Assembly: GCF_014207095.1 (NCBI RefSeq)
Contig: NZ_JACHBG010000002.1
Coordinates: 434,001 to 498,000 of the forward strand
Direction: 5' to 3'
DNA from: Martinezella lusitana
GTDB taxonomy: Bacteria; Pseudomonadota; Alphaproteobacteria; Rhizobiales; Rhizobiaceae
DNA: 64,000 bases
The notes under the pieces were generated by a model. That model made no database searches. It saw only the letters and a program-made list of their open reading frames with translations, and was not told the DNA's origin. Positions within the stretch are counted from its first letter, which is position 1, and each line of letters begins with the position of its first letter. Positions 24,567 to 32,710 of the stretch are shown one piece after another. The translations under genes and the position numbers were made by a program.

Positions 24567-25358
24567 TCACTCGATGAGCGCGCTGTGGGCGAGCACGAAG
24601 GGTGCGTCGTTGGCGGGAAGGCGATTGACCCGGAGATTGCAGCCGAACACGTCCTGAAGATGCTGGTCGGTCAGAACCTCCTTGACGGAACCTGCTGCTT
24701 GCAGGCGGCCACCTTTCAGTAGGACCATCCGGTCGGAAAAAAGCGCGGTCAGGTTGAGATCGTGCATGACCGCGATGACGCCTCCTCCGCGTCGGCAGAA
24801 TTGCCGGGCGAGCGTCATGATGGTGAGCTGGTGACTGATATCGAGGCTGGAAACGGGTTCGTCGAGCAGTAGCCAGCAAGGCTTCCCGTCGATGACAGGC
24901 TCGGAAATCTGGCAGACGACGCGGGCGAGCTGGACGCGCTGTTGTTCACCACCGGATAGCTCCTGATAGAAACGGCCTTCGAATCCTGCAAGATCAACAG
25001 ACGCGAGCGCCTCGGCGGCAATGTGATCGGCTTGTTCCTGATGCCGGTTACGCCCGCTCGTCAGGCCCATGCGAACGATTTCGCGCACGGTGAAGGGAAA
25101 GGAGATCGAGCTTGCCTGCGGCAGGACGCCCCGCATTTCCGCCAGATGCCATGGTTCCAGCCTTCTGATCTCGACGTCATTCATATGGACCGAGCCGTGA
25201 TAGGCAAGTTCCCCTGAAATGGCTTTCATCGTGGTCGTCTTGCCGGAGCCGTTCGGTCCGCAGATCGCGGTCAGCGTTCCGGCTTCTGCCGCAAAGGATA
25301 CGTCCTGCACGATCGCCTTGCCCGCGAGCCGGACGGAGAGATTGGATACATCGATCAT
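24567..25358 (-). CDS. hmuV: haem ABC transporter ATP-binding protein HmuV
   Basis: 263 residues. It has Walker A GPNGSGKTT, the signature LSGGEQQRVQLARV, Walker B WLLLDEPVSSLD and the switch His in VMHDLN. It powers haem import through HmuU and is the last gene of the hmuPSTUV operon, 7 bases after hmuU. It belongs to the FepC/BtuD-type importer ATPases. Confidence 0.93.
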   Translation of the reverse strand: MIDVSNLSVRLAGKAIVQDVSFAAEAGTLTAICGPNGSGKTTTMKAISGELAYHGSVHMNDVEIRRLEPWHLAEMRGVLPQASSISFPFTVREIVRMGLTSGRNRHQEQADHIAAEALASVDLAGFEGRFYQELSGGEQQRVQLARVVCQISEPVIDGKPCWLLLDEPVSSLDISHQLTIMTLARQFCRRGGGVIAVMHDLNLTALFSDRMVLLKGGRLQAAGSVKEVLTDQHLQDVFGCNLRVNRLPANDAPFVLAHSALIE

Positions 25359-25365
25359 GGCGGGC

Positions 25366-26475
25366 TCACAGGCTGAGGCGCGAGCGCTGCCTGAGCAGCA
25401 TCCACAGGAAGAAGGGGCCGCCGACGCCGGCCGTCAGGATGCCGATCGGCAGTTCGGCGGGGGAAACGATGGTGCGGGCGACGACATCGGCAATGACCAG
25501 AAGCGAGCCGCCGAGCAGTGCCGAAGCGGGAAGCAGGAAGCGGTGGTCCGGCCCGATGATCATGCGCAAAATATGCGGCACGACGATGCCGACGAAGCCG
25601 ATGCCGCCGCTGACGGCGACGGAAGCGCCAACGGCTGCGGCGACGCTGACGATGGCGACGTTCTTCAGCCGCTGCACGGCGACGCCCATGTGAAAGGCTG
25701 CCGCTTCGCCGAGCGTCAGCGCATTGAGACCGCGGGCCATGAAGGGCAGGGGCAGCAGCGAAAGGATGATGATCGGGCCGGCACCGGCGACTTTGCTCCA
25801 AGTCGAGCCTGCCAGCGATCCCATGCTCCAGAAGGTCAGGTCGCGCAGCTGCCGATCATCAGCCATGTAAATCAGGATCCCCGTGGCTGCGAGAGCGAGG
25901 GAGCCGAGCGCGATGCCGGCCAGCAGCATGGTCGCGATCGAGGTCTGACCGTGCCGGGTGGCGATCCTGTAGAGCAGGATCGTCGTTATCAGGCCGCCGA
26001 CAAAGGCGGCGATGGGAAGCGAGAATATGCCGAAGAGGTGTACGACCGGGGCGAGCACGCTGCCGCCGAGCACGATCATCGCGACCGCACCGAGGCTGGA
26101 GCCGGCTGAAACGCCGATCAGGCCGGGATCGGCCAGCGGGTTGCGGAACAAGCCCTGCATGACGGCACCCGAAACCGCCAAGCCACCGCCGATCAGAAAG
26201 CCGAGAATGGCGCGGGGCAGACGGATGTCGAAAATGACGATGCGGTCGCGGACGCTGAGCGCGCTTTCTGCCTCACCACTCACCATGCTGCCGATCACGT
26301 CGATGATCGACGCATTCGAGGCGCCGGTCGTGATCGAGAAGGCGAGGGCTGCCATTGACACCAGAACGAGGCCGGCGATGACGAGGATCGCAAGTGCGGT
26401 GCGATCCCCGTTATGACGGCGTGCCTTGGTCTGCGACATCTGCTTCAGCCCTGCCATGGCATCGTTGAATGCCAC
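25366..26475 (-). CDS. hmuU: haem ABC transporter permease HmuU
   Basis: 369 residues from a GTG at 26475, immediately after the hmuT stop; an ATG six codons inside is an alternative. It is a FecCD-type permease with about ten helices and the family motif RLPRAILGFLIGGGLAVSGAVMQGLFRNPLADPGLIGVSAG split across helices 2-3. It forms the inner-membrane channel for haem, taking substrate from HmuT. Confidence 0.93.
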   Translation of the reverse strand: MAFNDAMAGLKQMSQTKARRHNGDRTALAILVIAGLVLVSMAALAFSITTGASNASIIDVIGSMVSGEAESALSVRDRIVIFDIRLPRAILGFLIGGGLAVSGAVMQGLFRNPLADPGLIGVSAGSSLGAVAMIVLGGSVLAPVVHLFGIFSLPIAAFVGGLITTILLYRIATRHGQTSIATMLLAGIALGSLALAATGILIYMADDRQLRDLTFWSMGSLAGSTWSKVAGAGPIIILSLLPLPFMARGLNALTLGEAAAFHMGVAVQRLKNVAIVSVAAAVGASVAVSGGIGFVGIVVPHILRMIIGPDHRFLLPASALLGGSLLVIADVVARTIVSPAELPIGILTAGVGGPFFLWMLLRQRSRLSL

Positions 26476-26476
26476 G

Positions 26477-27409
26477 TCAGCCTCCGTAGATCGCTGCGTT
26501 CAGCTCGCGAATGGCGCTGGCGGTGCGCGGGCCGAACCCGAGCAGATGCAGGCCGTCCATGCGGACGATCGCCTTGTGGCTGGCGGCGGGCGTCAGCGAA
26601 ATGGCCGGCTGCTTCAGCAGGTCCTCGTCCGACATCGATAGCGGTCCTTCGCGATCCATGATCAGGATGACATCGGGCTTGGCTTCGATGATCGCTTCAT
26701 CCGTTACTGATTTGTAGCCGGAAAAGCCGCTGATCGCATTGATCGCGCCCGTAAGTTTGATGATGCCATCGGCAGCCGTGTTGCTTCCTGAAGCGAGGAT
26801 CTTGCCGTTTTGGAGGCTGAGCACGAAGAGCACGCGCTTGCGCTCGGCCTCCGGGCGCTTGGCCGAATCGTTGATCGCAGCATCGAGGTCGGCGGCAACC
26901 TTATCTTCCAGGGCCTTCGCTTTTTCCTGCACGCCGAGCAGCGAACCGACGGCCTCTATCTTTTTCAGGATGCCGTCGCGATCATAGGTCTGCGGCACGG
27001 TTTCGAACGGCAGGCTGGCATTGCGCAACACGGCCAGCGCCTCCGGCGGACCTGAACCCTCGACGGCAATGATGGCCGTCGGGTTGACGGCGAGGATGCC
27101 TTCCGGCGACAGGGCGCGCATATAGCCGACATCGGGAAGTTTGGTGACTTCCTTGGGATAAAGGCTGGTGGAATCGCGGGCAATCAGCCGCTTTTCCTCG
27201 CCGAGCGCGTAGACGATCTCGGTCACATCGCCGCCGATGGAGACCAGCCGCGTGGTGTCGAGCTTCTTTGTTTCGGCGGCTTGGGCGTGCCGCACGAGGC
27301 TGCCATAGCCCGCGATGGGGCTTGCCGGAACGAATGGCAGAGCCATGACCGCCATGGTCAGCGCGATTTCCCACGCCCTGATACGCTTGAAGTTCCTAAA
27401 CATCGTCAT
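26477..27409 (-). CDS. hmuT: periplasmic haem-binding protein HmuT
   Basis: 310 residues with a signal peptide whose cleavage is probable near HAQAAE (about residue 45). The mature part is a class III periplasmic binding protein (LVSIGGDVTEIVYALGEEKRLIARD near its start). It receives haem from a TonB-dependent outer-membrane receptor, which is not in this window, and passes it to HmuUV. The gene precedes hmuU by one base. Confidence 0.92.
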   Translation of the reverse strand: MTMFRNFKRIRAWEIALTMAVMALPFVPASPIAGYGSLVRHAQAAETKKLDTTRLVSIGGDVTEIVYALGEEKRLIARDSTSLYPKEVTKLPDVGYMRALSPEGILAVNPTAIIAVEGSGPPEALAVLRNASLPFETVPQTYDRDGILKKIEAVGSLLGVQEKAKALEDKVAADLDAAINDSAKRPEAERKRVLFVLSLQNGKILASGSNTAADGIIKLTGAINAISGFSGYKSVTDEAIIEAKPDVILIMDREGPLSMSDEDLLKQPAISLTPAASHKAIVRMDGLHLLGFGPRTASAIRELNAAIYGG

Positions 27410-27419
27410 TTGCCGTCTC

Positions 27420-28475
27420 TCATGCAGCGACGCTGGCGCCGTCTTTCGTCAGGTTTTCGACGATGGCGCGCCAGTCGGGACGCTCGTCGAAGCCTTCCTT
27501 CCGCTTGCCGAAGAACTGGATGATCATCTCGCCCTTGGCATTGTAGGCTTCGAGCGAAGTCACATGGCCATCCTTGGTCGGCTTACGCACGGCCCAGGTC
27601 TCGGCGATCTGGTCCTGCCGCAGGTGCAGATGGAAGGTCGGATCCATGACGTTGATCCACGGGCCCATGGTCTGGACGTTGACGATCGGGCCGGAATGGA
27701 TCTGCACGGTGCCTTCGTTGGCGACGAAACACATGATCGGCAGGCCTTCGCGCACGGAGGCGTACATCATTTCGGCGACAGCGCCAGCATCCAGCTTCCA
27801 TGCATAGTCGTCGCCGACGGTGCGAATGGCGTCCTGGCGTCCGATCTTCAGCTTCTTCAGCATGCCGAAGAATTCATGCGTATCGGTCATGCGGCTCCAG
27901 TGGTCGCGCAGCTCGTCGCGGCTGACATCGCCATCCGTCGCGCCGTTGTCGTAGCCCGAGCGGTCCTCGACGAATTCCTGCGACTGATCTTCGATGCGCA
28001 GTTCGGCGACCATGGTGTGATAGGCCTCGACATTCGAGGCAGGACGCAGATGGATCTTGTGGACAGCGTCGCCTGCCTTGTCGAAGAACTGCAGGCTCAG
28101 CTTCTGCTGATCGCCATCGGCCTTGGTGACGGCAAAGCCATGCGCCCAGCGCTTCGGGAAGATGCGCAGGTCGATATTTTCGCCGAGCACGATCGCGGCC
28201 TGGGCGCCGAACTTCATGTTTTCATAGACGCCGATCTTTTCGTGGACGGCACTTTCGTTGCGCGACAGTGCCATGATCTCGCCGAGCGAGGCGATCCGCT
28301 CCAGGAAGCGATCGACGCTCGCGTCGATCCGGATGGCGGAAATGCCGACTTCGGCCGCGACGAGGGCTGCTTCGGAAATGTTGAGGCGGACGGCGATATC
28401 GCGCTCGCGCATCTTCGGGTTCTCGGCGCGGAACGCGCGGATCTCAGCGGGGGTCGGTCGTGTCGTCTCAGTCAT
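27420..28475 (-). CDS. hmuS: haem-degrading/haem-trafficking protein HmuS
   Basis: 351 residues made of two HemS/ChuX-like repeats (about 30-190 and 200-340). The N-terminal RAENPKMRERDIAVRLNISEAALVAA is typical. HmuS binds haem in the cytoplasm and in several bacteria breaks it down to free iron. It sits between hmuP and hmuT, with 10 bases to each neighbour, so it belongs to the same transcript. Confidence 0.92.
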   Translation of the reverse strand: MTETTRPTPAEIRAFRAENPKMRERDIAVRLNISEAALVAAEVGISAIRIDASVDRFLERIASLGEIMALSRNESAVHEKIGVYENMKFGAQAAIVLGENIDLRIFPKRWAHGFAVTKADGDQQKLSLQFFDKAGDAVHKIHLRPASNVEAYHTMVAELRIEDQSQEFVEDRSGYDNGATDGDVSRDELRDHWSRMTDTHEFFGMLKKLKIGRQDAIRTVGDDYAWKLDAGAVAEMMYASVREGLPIMCFVANEGTVQIHSGPIVNVQTMGPWINVMDPTFHLHLRQDQIAETWAVRKPTKDGHVTSLEAYNAKGEMIIQFFGKRKEGFDERPDWRAIVENLTKDGASVAA

Positions 28476-28484
28476 TTGTCATGC

Positions 28485-28685
28485 CTATTTGTTGAGTATG
28501 AGCTTGCCTTGGCGCGTAATCTTCATGCGGTAGATGACGCCTTCGTGCTTGATCATGATTTCCGTCTGACCGCGGAAAATATCCGTGCTCTCGACTATTC
28601 TTAGCTGCGGTGCCGCCGTGTTCTGTGCCGGCGGCGTCGGGTTTTTGTCAGCAATCATCCTGCTTGGTTTTGCCTGAAAATTCAT
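28485..28685 (-). CDS. hmuP: haem uptake protein HmuP (HemP family)
   Basis: 66 residues, or 57 if translation begins at the ATG at 28658. The C-terminal half carries the HemP/HmuP signature: ESTDIFRGQTEIMI then HEGVIYRMKITRQGKLILNK. In Bradyrhizobium and Burkholderia this small protein is a positive factor for expression of haem receptors. It opens the hmuPSTUV operon, and an iron-responsive box lies 35 bases upstream. Neither candidate start has a strong ribosome site. Confidence 0.9.
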   Translation of the reverse strand: MNFQAKPSRMIADKNPTPPAQNTAAPQLRIVESTDIFRGQTEIMIKHEGVIYRMKITRQGKLILNK

Positions 28686-28719
28686 CGGGGGCCGAACCGC
28701 CGTCCGGCCAAATTTATCT

Positions 28720-28734
28720 TGACTCTCATACTCA
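28720..28734. promoter_or_regulatory. iron-responsive operator (RirA IRO box) between hmuP and the exported protein gene
   Basis: TGACTCTCATACTCA fits TGA-N9-TCA, the IRO box reported for RirA in rhizobia. It lies between divergent hmuP and the gene at 28852. TTGACT hexamers occur on both strands around it (28719 region forward, 28768-28773 reverse), giving possible -35 elements on either side. RirA itself is not in the window. Confidence 0.65.
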
Positions 28735-28851
28735 TGGTTTCATAAAGACGCAATAGGATACGGATAAAGTCAAGTTTAAAAATTTCGACGACACACGCCA
28801 GGGCAGTCGACCGCGAAGGCGCGTGTGGAAGCATATTCAGGAGACAGGCCG

Positions 28852-29301
28852 ATGCTGACGAAGACGATCTTGGCGCTTGCGATTTCGGGGATATTTGCTG
28901 CTGCAAACTTCGCTCCGGCCCTTGCCGAGGAGGCGAACGCAACTCCAGCAGCGGCCGCGCGTAAGCTCAGCGTCGAACTCAATGCTTTGGCGCCGTCGCA
29001 GAAGGGATGCATGATGACCTTCGTTGCCGAAAACGCCATGGCAACGCCGATCAACAAGATCTCCTTCGAACTTGCCTTCTTCAACGACAAGAACGCCGTC
29101 GATCGCGTTACCGTCCTCGATTTCCGTGACCTGCCGCTCGGCAAGAAGCGGGTGCGGCAATTCGATATGCCCGGCGTCAAGTGCGAGACGGTCACACGCA
29201 TTATCATCAACGATACGCCGATATGTGATGGCCCGGCGGCGGGCGAGTGCAAAGCCGCGCTAACCACCCGCTCGCAGATATCCGTAGCTTTTGAAGGCTG
29301 A
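28852..29301 (+). CDS. conserved exported protein upstream of tonB
   Basis: 149 residues from the ATG at 28852, with CAGGAGACAGG upstream. A signal peptide (MLTKTILALAISGIFAAANFAPALAEE) precedes a domain with four Cys (near GCMMTF, VKCET and the ICDGPAAGEC stretch) that may form two disulfides. I do not recognise an enzymatic family. It is divergent from hmuP across an iron box and 5 bases before tonB, so a periplasmic role connected with TonB or haem uptake is likely. That role is inferred from position. Confidence 0.7.
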   Translation: MLTKTILALAISGIFAAANFAPALAEEANATPAAAARKLSVELNALAPSQKGCMMTFVAENAMATPINKISFELAFFNDKNAVDRVTVLDFRDLPLGKKRVRQFDMPGVKCETVTRIIINDTPICDGPAAGECKAALTTRSQISVAFEG

Positions 29302-29306
29302 AGGCC

Positions 29307-30560
29307 ATGGCTATGCGCTCGGTCAAGGTTTCCATGGAGCGCCGTTCCGACGGCGGTTTGAATGACAACTATCCGAGCGCGTTGCCGGGCCATGAATTGA
29401 CCGGCCTCGAAGGCGTGCCGCGTCCGCCGGCCGGCGAGACCGTGATACACTACAGCTGCTTCACGCAGATCAGCTCCTTTCCAGAGCATCCGACCGAGCC
29501 GACACAAATCGAGGCGGCGGATCCGCTGCCGATGGACGCGCTGCCCGAGAAGCCTCATGCGGCAGCCTCCGGGCGTAAAGTGCCGCTTTTTTTCCCCGGT
29601 CTCGGATCGTGCCTTTTCCATGGAATTGTAGTTGCCCTCTTGCTGCTAACCTTCGTTGCGACGCCGGAAGAGGCGAAGGAGGAAGCGGGCGATACGGTCA
29701 GCGTCATCATGATCGGCAATTCCGACGCCGACCAGATGGCCGCGGGCGAGGAAAACCAGCAGCCCGAGCAGATGACTGCAGAGGCGGTTCAGCCGGAGAC
29801 GGTGCAACCGACTGAGGTCACGCCCGAGGAAGTTCAGCCACAGGCGTCGCAACCCGAAGCCGTTCAGACGCAGCCCGCCGCGGCTCAGTCGGTTCAGACG
29901 GCGGAAGCCGTGCAGCCGGTCGAGCAGGCGCCACCGACGACCGTCGTGCCCGAGCAGCCGCAGATCTTGGTGACACAAACGCCTGCAGAGACGACGGTGA
30001 TCCAGACTGCCGAACCGATCCAGCCCGTGGACAACCAGGTTGCCGAAGGGCAACCCATTCAGCCCATGCCTGAGGTCGTAACGCCCCTTGCCAAGCCGAA
30101 GCCCGTGGAAAGGCCGTGGGTCGTCAAGAAGCCGGTTCCGAAGGTGGCGAAAGTCAAGTCCGGGTCGCGCGGCGAGAGCGAGGAGGACTCCAAGAGGGGG
30201 TCGATCAACGGCACCGAGGCAGCCCAATCGGACCAAAACTCTCAACTGAACGCGCGCAAGACCGGTTCGGGAGATGCGGCAATTGCGAATTATCAGGGTA
30301 AGCTGCAATCTCGCATCAAGCGCTATGTGCAGCGCGTCTCCTCCAAATATGAAAAGGGCCTGACCCTTGTCGTCAGGCTGTCGATCGGCTCCGATGGCGA
30401 ACTGCGGTCCGTCTCCCTGGCGCGCAGCTCAGGGAATTCCGGATTGGATGATGCGGTGATGGAGCAAGTGCGAAATGCCGCGCCATTTTCGCCGTTGCCT
30501 CCGGAATGGGGTAAGCCGACATGGTCGTTCGTGCAGGCCGTTCAAACGGCGGGCCGTTAG
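29307..30560 (+). CDS. tonB: TonB energy-transducing protein
   Basis: 417 residues. A cytoplasmic N-terminus of about 100 residues, longer than in classical TonB, is followed by one membrane helix (about 104-120), a long Gln/Pro/Val/Thr/Glu-rich periplasmic spacer (about 145-275) and a C-terminal TonB domain (about 325-415) ending GKPTWSFVQAVQTAGR. It carries proton-motive energy from ExbBD to outer-membrane receptors. Standing opposite hmuPSTUV, it probably serves haem uptake. The extended N-terminus is typical of rhizobial TonB. Confidence 0.9.
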   Translation: MAMRSVKVSMERRSDGGLNDNYPSALPGHELTGLEGVPRPPAGETVIHYSCFTQISSFPEHPTEPTQIEAADPLPMDALPEKPHAAASGRKVPLFFPGLGSCLFHGIVVALLLLTFVATPEEAKEEAGDTVSVIMIGNSDADQMAAGEENQQPEQMTAEAVQPETVQPTEVTPEEVQPQASQPEAVQTQPAAAQSVQTAEAVQPVEQAPPTTVVPEQPQILVTQTPAETTVIQTAEPIQPVDNQVAEGQPIQPMPEVVTPLAKPKPVERPWVVKKPVPKVAKVKSGSRGESEEDSKRGSINGTEAAQSDQNSQLNARKTGSGDAAIANYQGKLQSRIKRYVQRVSSKYEKGLTLVVRLSIGSDGELRSVSLARSSGNSGLDDAVMEQVRNAAPFSPLPPEWGKPTWSFVQAVQTAGR

Positions 30561-30596
30561 AGCGCTTCTGCTTTTCACTGCATCGGGAAAACGCTC
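30560..30596. repeat. possible rhizobial intergenic palindromic repeat
   Basis: After the tonB stop, GAGCG and CGCTC end an imperfect palindrome with T-rich and A-rich inner arms (GCTTTTC against GGGAAAA). Similar GAGCG...AAACGCTC units are scattered in Rhizobiaceae intergenic regions. It could also end the tonB transcript. No second copy was found in this window. Confidence 0.35.
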
Positions 30597-30685
30597 CATC
30601 TGATTGCTTTCGCGCATTCCGGATGGAAGCCGCCGCGCACTTTCCCGGACATGTTCACAGCGCCGCGGCGCTGCCTCTTAAAATA

Positions 30686-30700
30686 TGATGGAAATCATCA
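30686..30700. promoter_or_regulatory. second iron-responsive (IRO-type) box, upstream of the DUF2325-hmuQ operon
   Basis: TGATGGAAATCATCA fits TGA-N9-TCA and has partial dyad symmetry. It lies 94 bases before the DUF2325 gene, in an AT-rich stretch suited to a promoter. Iron control by RirA of the three genes that follow is inferred from this match and from the haem neighbourhood. Confidence 0.6.
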
Positions 30701-30793
30701 ACTTTATACTTTACTCCAAAAATCATGTTTAATAAGGTCGCCTCGCGCTCGGCGGAATCGAGCGTGCAAGAGCAACCAGCAAACGGGTGATGC

Positions 30794-31192
30794 ATGGCGC
30801 GTAAGGGGAAGAAGGATTCTGGTCGCGGAAGCCGCGAAGTGCAGGCGACGGCGCAGGTTTCCGGGAAATCTAGCCTCGATGTGCGCAGCTTCCTCTATGT
30901 CGGCGGGCGCGATTGCCAGGTGGCGCATCTGCGCCAGATCGCCAGCAACTTCGGGGCCGAACTCATCCATCACGATGGCGGCCTGCGTGAAGCCGTTTCA
31001 CGCATCGATACGGTGTTGCCTTCGGTCGACTGCGTCTTCTGCCCCATCGACTGTATCAGCCACGATGCCTGCCTGCGGGTGAAGACCGGCTGCAAGAAAT
31101 TCGGCAAGGCCTTCATTCCGCTACGCAACGGCAGCAAGTCCAGCCTCGAAAGAGCGCTGCAGACCATGAAAGAACGAGACGTTTCCCAATGA
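30794..31192 (+). CDS. DUF2325 domain protein
   Basis: 132 residues. A basic N-terminus of about 30 residues precedes a DUF2325 domain starting FLYVGGRDCQVAHLRQI and containing several Cys (VFCPIDCISHDACLRVKTGC) that could bind a metal or Fe-S centre. The fold is likely small and Rossmann-like. Its function is not established. It lies in the haem region behind an iron box, and its stop overlaps the next start by four bases. Confidence 0.75.
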   Translation: MARKGKKDSGRGSREVQATAQVSGKSSLDVRSFLYVGGRDCQVAHLRQIASNFGAELIHHDGGLREAVSRIDTVLPSVDCVFCPIDCISHDACLRVKTGCKKFGKAFIPLRNGSKSSLERALQTMKERDVSQ

Positions 31193-31467
31193 TTGATGAC
31201 GGCCCTGACGGGGTTATGCTGATCGGCCTGCACAAGCTGGCCGCGCAGAATGGTGACGGGCTTGTGCCCGAGCTTTACGAATTGCTGATGCGTCGGGCCG
31301 AGGAGCAACAGCGCGCTCCGAATGTGGCGACCTTTCCGACTTGGAAGGTACGTCGCCCAGGTGAGGCATCGGATCGCATCACGGGCACGACCGCTCTCGA
31401 TGGCGCAAATATCGTTGCCTTTGCGCCGGACGTGGATAAGACTGTCACGCGTCGCAAGAAGGTCTGA
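31189..31467 (+). CDS. hypothetical protein coupled to the DUF2325 gene
   Basis: 92 residues, starting in an ATGA overlap with the DUF2325 stop, so the two are translationally coupled. The first half is helical (GLHKLAAQNGDGLVPELYELLMRRAEEQQRA) and the second half is basic and probably disordered, ending RRKKV. I recognise no family. Its place between DUF2325 and a haem oxygenase suggests a part in iron or haem handling. Confidence 0.65.
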   Translation: MIDDGPDGVMLIGLHKLAAQNGDGLVPELYELLMRRAEEQQRAPNVATFPTWKVRRPGEASDRITGTTALDGANIVAFAPDVDKTVTRRKKV

Positions 31468-31485
31468 TCGTCGAACGAGGTTGCC

Positions 31486-31800
31486 ATGTTTATCGCCATG
31501 AACCGCTTCAAGGTCGTCATCGGTTTGGAGGGCGAATTCGAAGAGGTCTGGAGAGGGCGAGATTCCCGGCTGTCTGACGTGCCCGGGTTCATAGAATTTC
31601 GCCTCCTACGCGGTAAATCGAATGTGGAAGAGGGCCATACGGTGTTTTCCTCGCACACGAGCTGGCGCACCGAGGACGACTTCATCAACTGGACGAAATC
31701 CGAGCATTTTCGCGTGGCGCACCGCAATGCCGGCGACAATAAGCGGCTCTATTGGGGGCCGCCGCAGTTCGAAGGCTTCAGCGTGGTTCCCGGAATCTGA
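31486..31800 (+). CDS. hmuQ: IsdG-type haem-degrading monooxygenase (HmuQ-like)
   Basis: 104 residues of the antibiotic-biosynthesis-monooxygenase fold. The IsdG catalytic triad is present with matching spacing: Asn6 (MNRF), Trp69 (INWTKSEHF) and His79 (VAHR), equivalent to Asn7, Trp67 and His77 of staphylococcal IsdG. It should open the haem ring and release iron. Rhizobial relatives are named HmuQ/HmuD. It follows the 92-residue protein by 18 bases in the iron-box operon. Confidence 0.87.
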   Translation: MFIAMNRFKVVIGLEGEFEEVWRGRDSRLSDVPGFIEFRLLRGKSNVEEGHTVFSSHTSWRTEDDFINWTKSEHFRVAHRNAGDNKRLYWGPPQFEGFSVVPGI

Positions 31801-31845
31801 GCCGGGATCTTCTTCGCTGCATTAGGCTTTAAGGCGGCGTCGCCT

Positions 31846-32223
31846 TCATGCCTTTGCGTCGCGCATTCCAAAGAACGCGCCGATTGCGATCATCGCCCAT
31901 CCGGCAATCATGCCCATGCCGCCCGTTGGAGCCGCCATCGGGAACAGCGAGCTGCTTCCAAAATGCCTGACGATGAGATCGCCGGCGAAGATCAATGTTC
32001 CCAGACCTAGCAATACGGCTGCGAGCGGCGCGGTGCGGATCCGGTCATAGGCAGCGTAAAGCGCCAGCAGGGCAGGGGCGTGTGCCAGGCTCATGGTCGA
32101 AGCCGCGCCGAGGAAATGCGTGTCGCCGCCATGGGTTGCGGCTGCGGCAAGGGCTACGCCGGCACCACCGAGGATGCCAGCCACAAACAGGGTTGCCGGC
32201 CGGATTATGGCGCTCACACTCAT
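31846..32223 (-). CDS. DUF423 family membrane protein
   Basis: 125 residues from the ATG at 32223, with GAGGAAGAC just upstream. Four membrane helices and the DUF423 pattern (ATHGG, then LAHAPALLALY, LGTLIFAGDL and APTGGMGMIAGW) identify the family, whose function is unknown. The gene follows the truncated haemoglobin by 7 bases and shares its transcript. Confidence 0.82.
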   Translation of the reverse strand: MSVSAIIRPATLFVAGILGGAGVALAAAATHGGDTHFLGAASTMSLAHAPALLALYAAYDRIRTAPLAAVLLGLGTLIFAGDLIVRHFGSSSLFPMAAPTGGMGMIAGWAMIAIGAFFGMRDAKA

Positions 32224-32230
32224 GTCTTCC

Positions 32231-32620
32231 TCATTCCCTGTTCTGCATGTGGAAGGCCAGGCGCTCGACCGGCTCCCAGATGATGGCTCGTAGTTTCTCA
32301 TTCTCGATGGTTTCGTCCATGGCGCGGCGGAAGCAGAACAACCACTCGTCGCGTTCGGTCGGACCGATAGCGGCGACGAAATGGCGGCTGCGCAGGCGGG
32401 GATGGCCGCGCTTCTCGATGTAGAGCTGCGGGCCGCCGAGATAGCCGGTCAGATATTCGTAGAACTTCTCCTGCGAGCCTTCGAGGCTCGGAGGATGCAC
32501 GGCGCGGCAATTGGCGGCCTCGGGCAGCGTGTCCATCAGTTCGTAGAAGCGTGACGTCAGAGCGCGCACGGTCCGGTCGCCGCCGATCGCTTCGTAAAGT
32601 GTGATGGTTTCTTCGCTCAA
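32231..32620 (-). CDS. group II truncated haemoglobin
   Basis: 129 residues. Group II features include TyrB10 (FYELMD), the GLGGPQLY-like turn (YLTGYLGGPQLYIEKRGHP), proximal His80 (RSRHF) and Trp93 at the G8 position (DEWLF), which all group II members carry. Such proteins bind oxygen or NO and may detoxify peroxide or reactive nitrogen. It is next to a haem acquisition region but on the opposite strand. Confidence 0.88.
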   Translation of the reverse strand: MSEETITLYEAIGGDRTVRALTSRFYELMDTLPEAANCRAVHPPSLEGSQEKFYEYLTGYLGGPQLYIEKRGHPRLRSRHFVAAIGPTERDEWLFCFRRAMDETIENEKLRAIIWEPVERLAFHMQNRE

Positions 32621-32665
32621 GCCGCTACCCCTGTTTACGATGCCCTACATGGCAATTGATGGGCG

Positions 32666-32698
32666 ACGCCGCAACCGTCGATATGCTCGCTGCGGCGT
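32666..32698. terminator. possible terminator hairpin downstream of the lacI-type gene
   Basis: ACGCCGCA and TGCGGCGT arms enclose 17 bases between the LacI regulator stop and the haemoglobin gene region. The T tract after the right arm is short, so termination strength is doubtful. Confidence 0.35.
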
Positions 32699-32710
32699 TT
32701 CGGCGCTGCC

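Noticed and set aside
29760..30110. Repetitive Gln/Pro-rich coding stretch that looks like a tandem repeat or CRISPR
   Set aside because: It is the low-complexity spacer of TonB; the units vary in length and there are no regular spacers.
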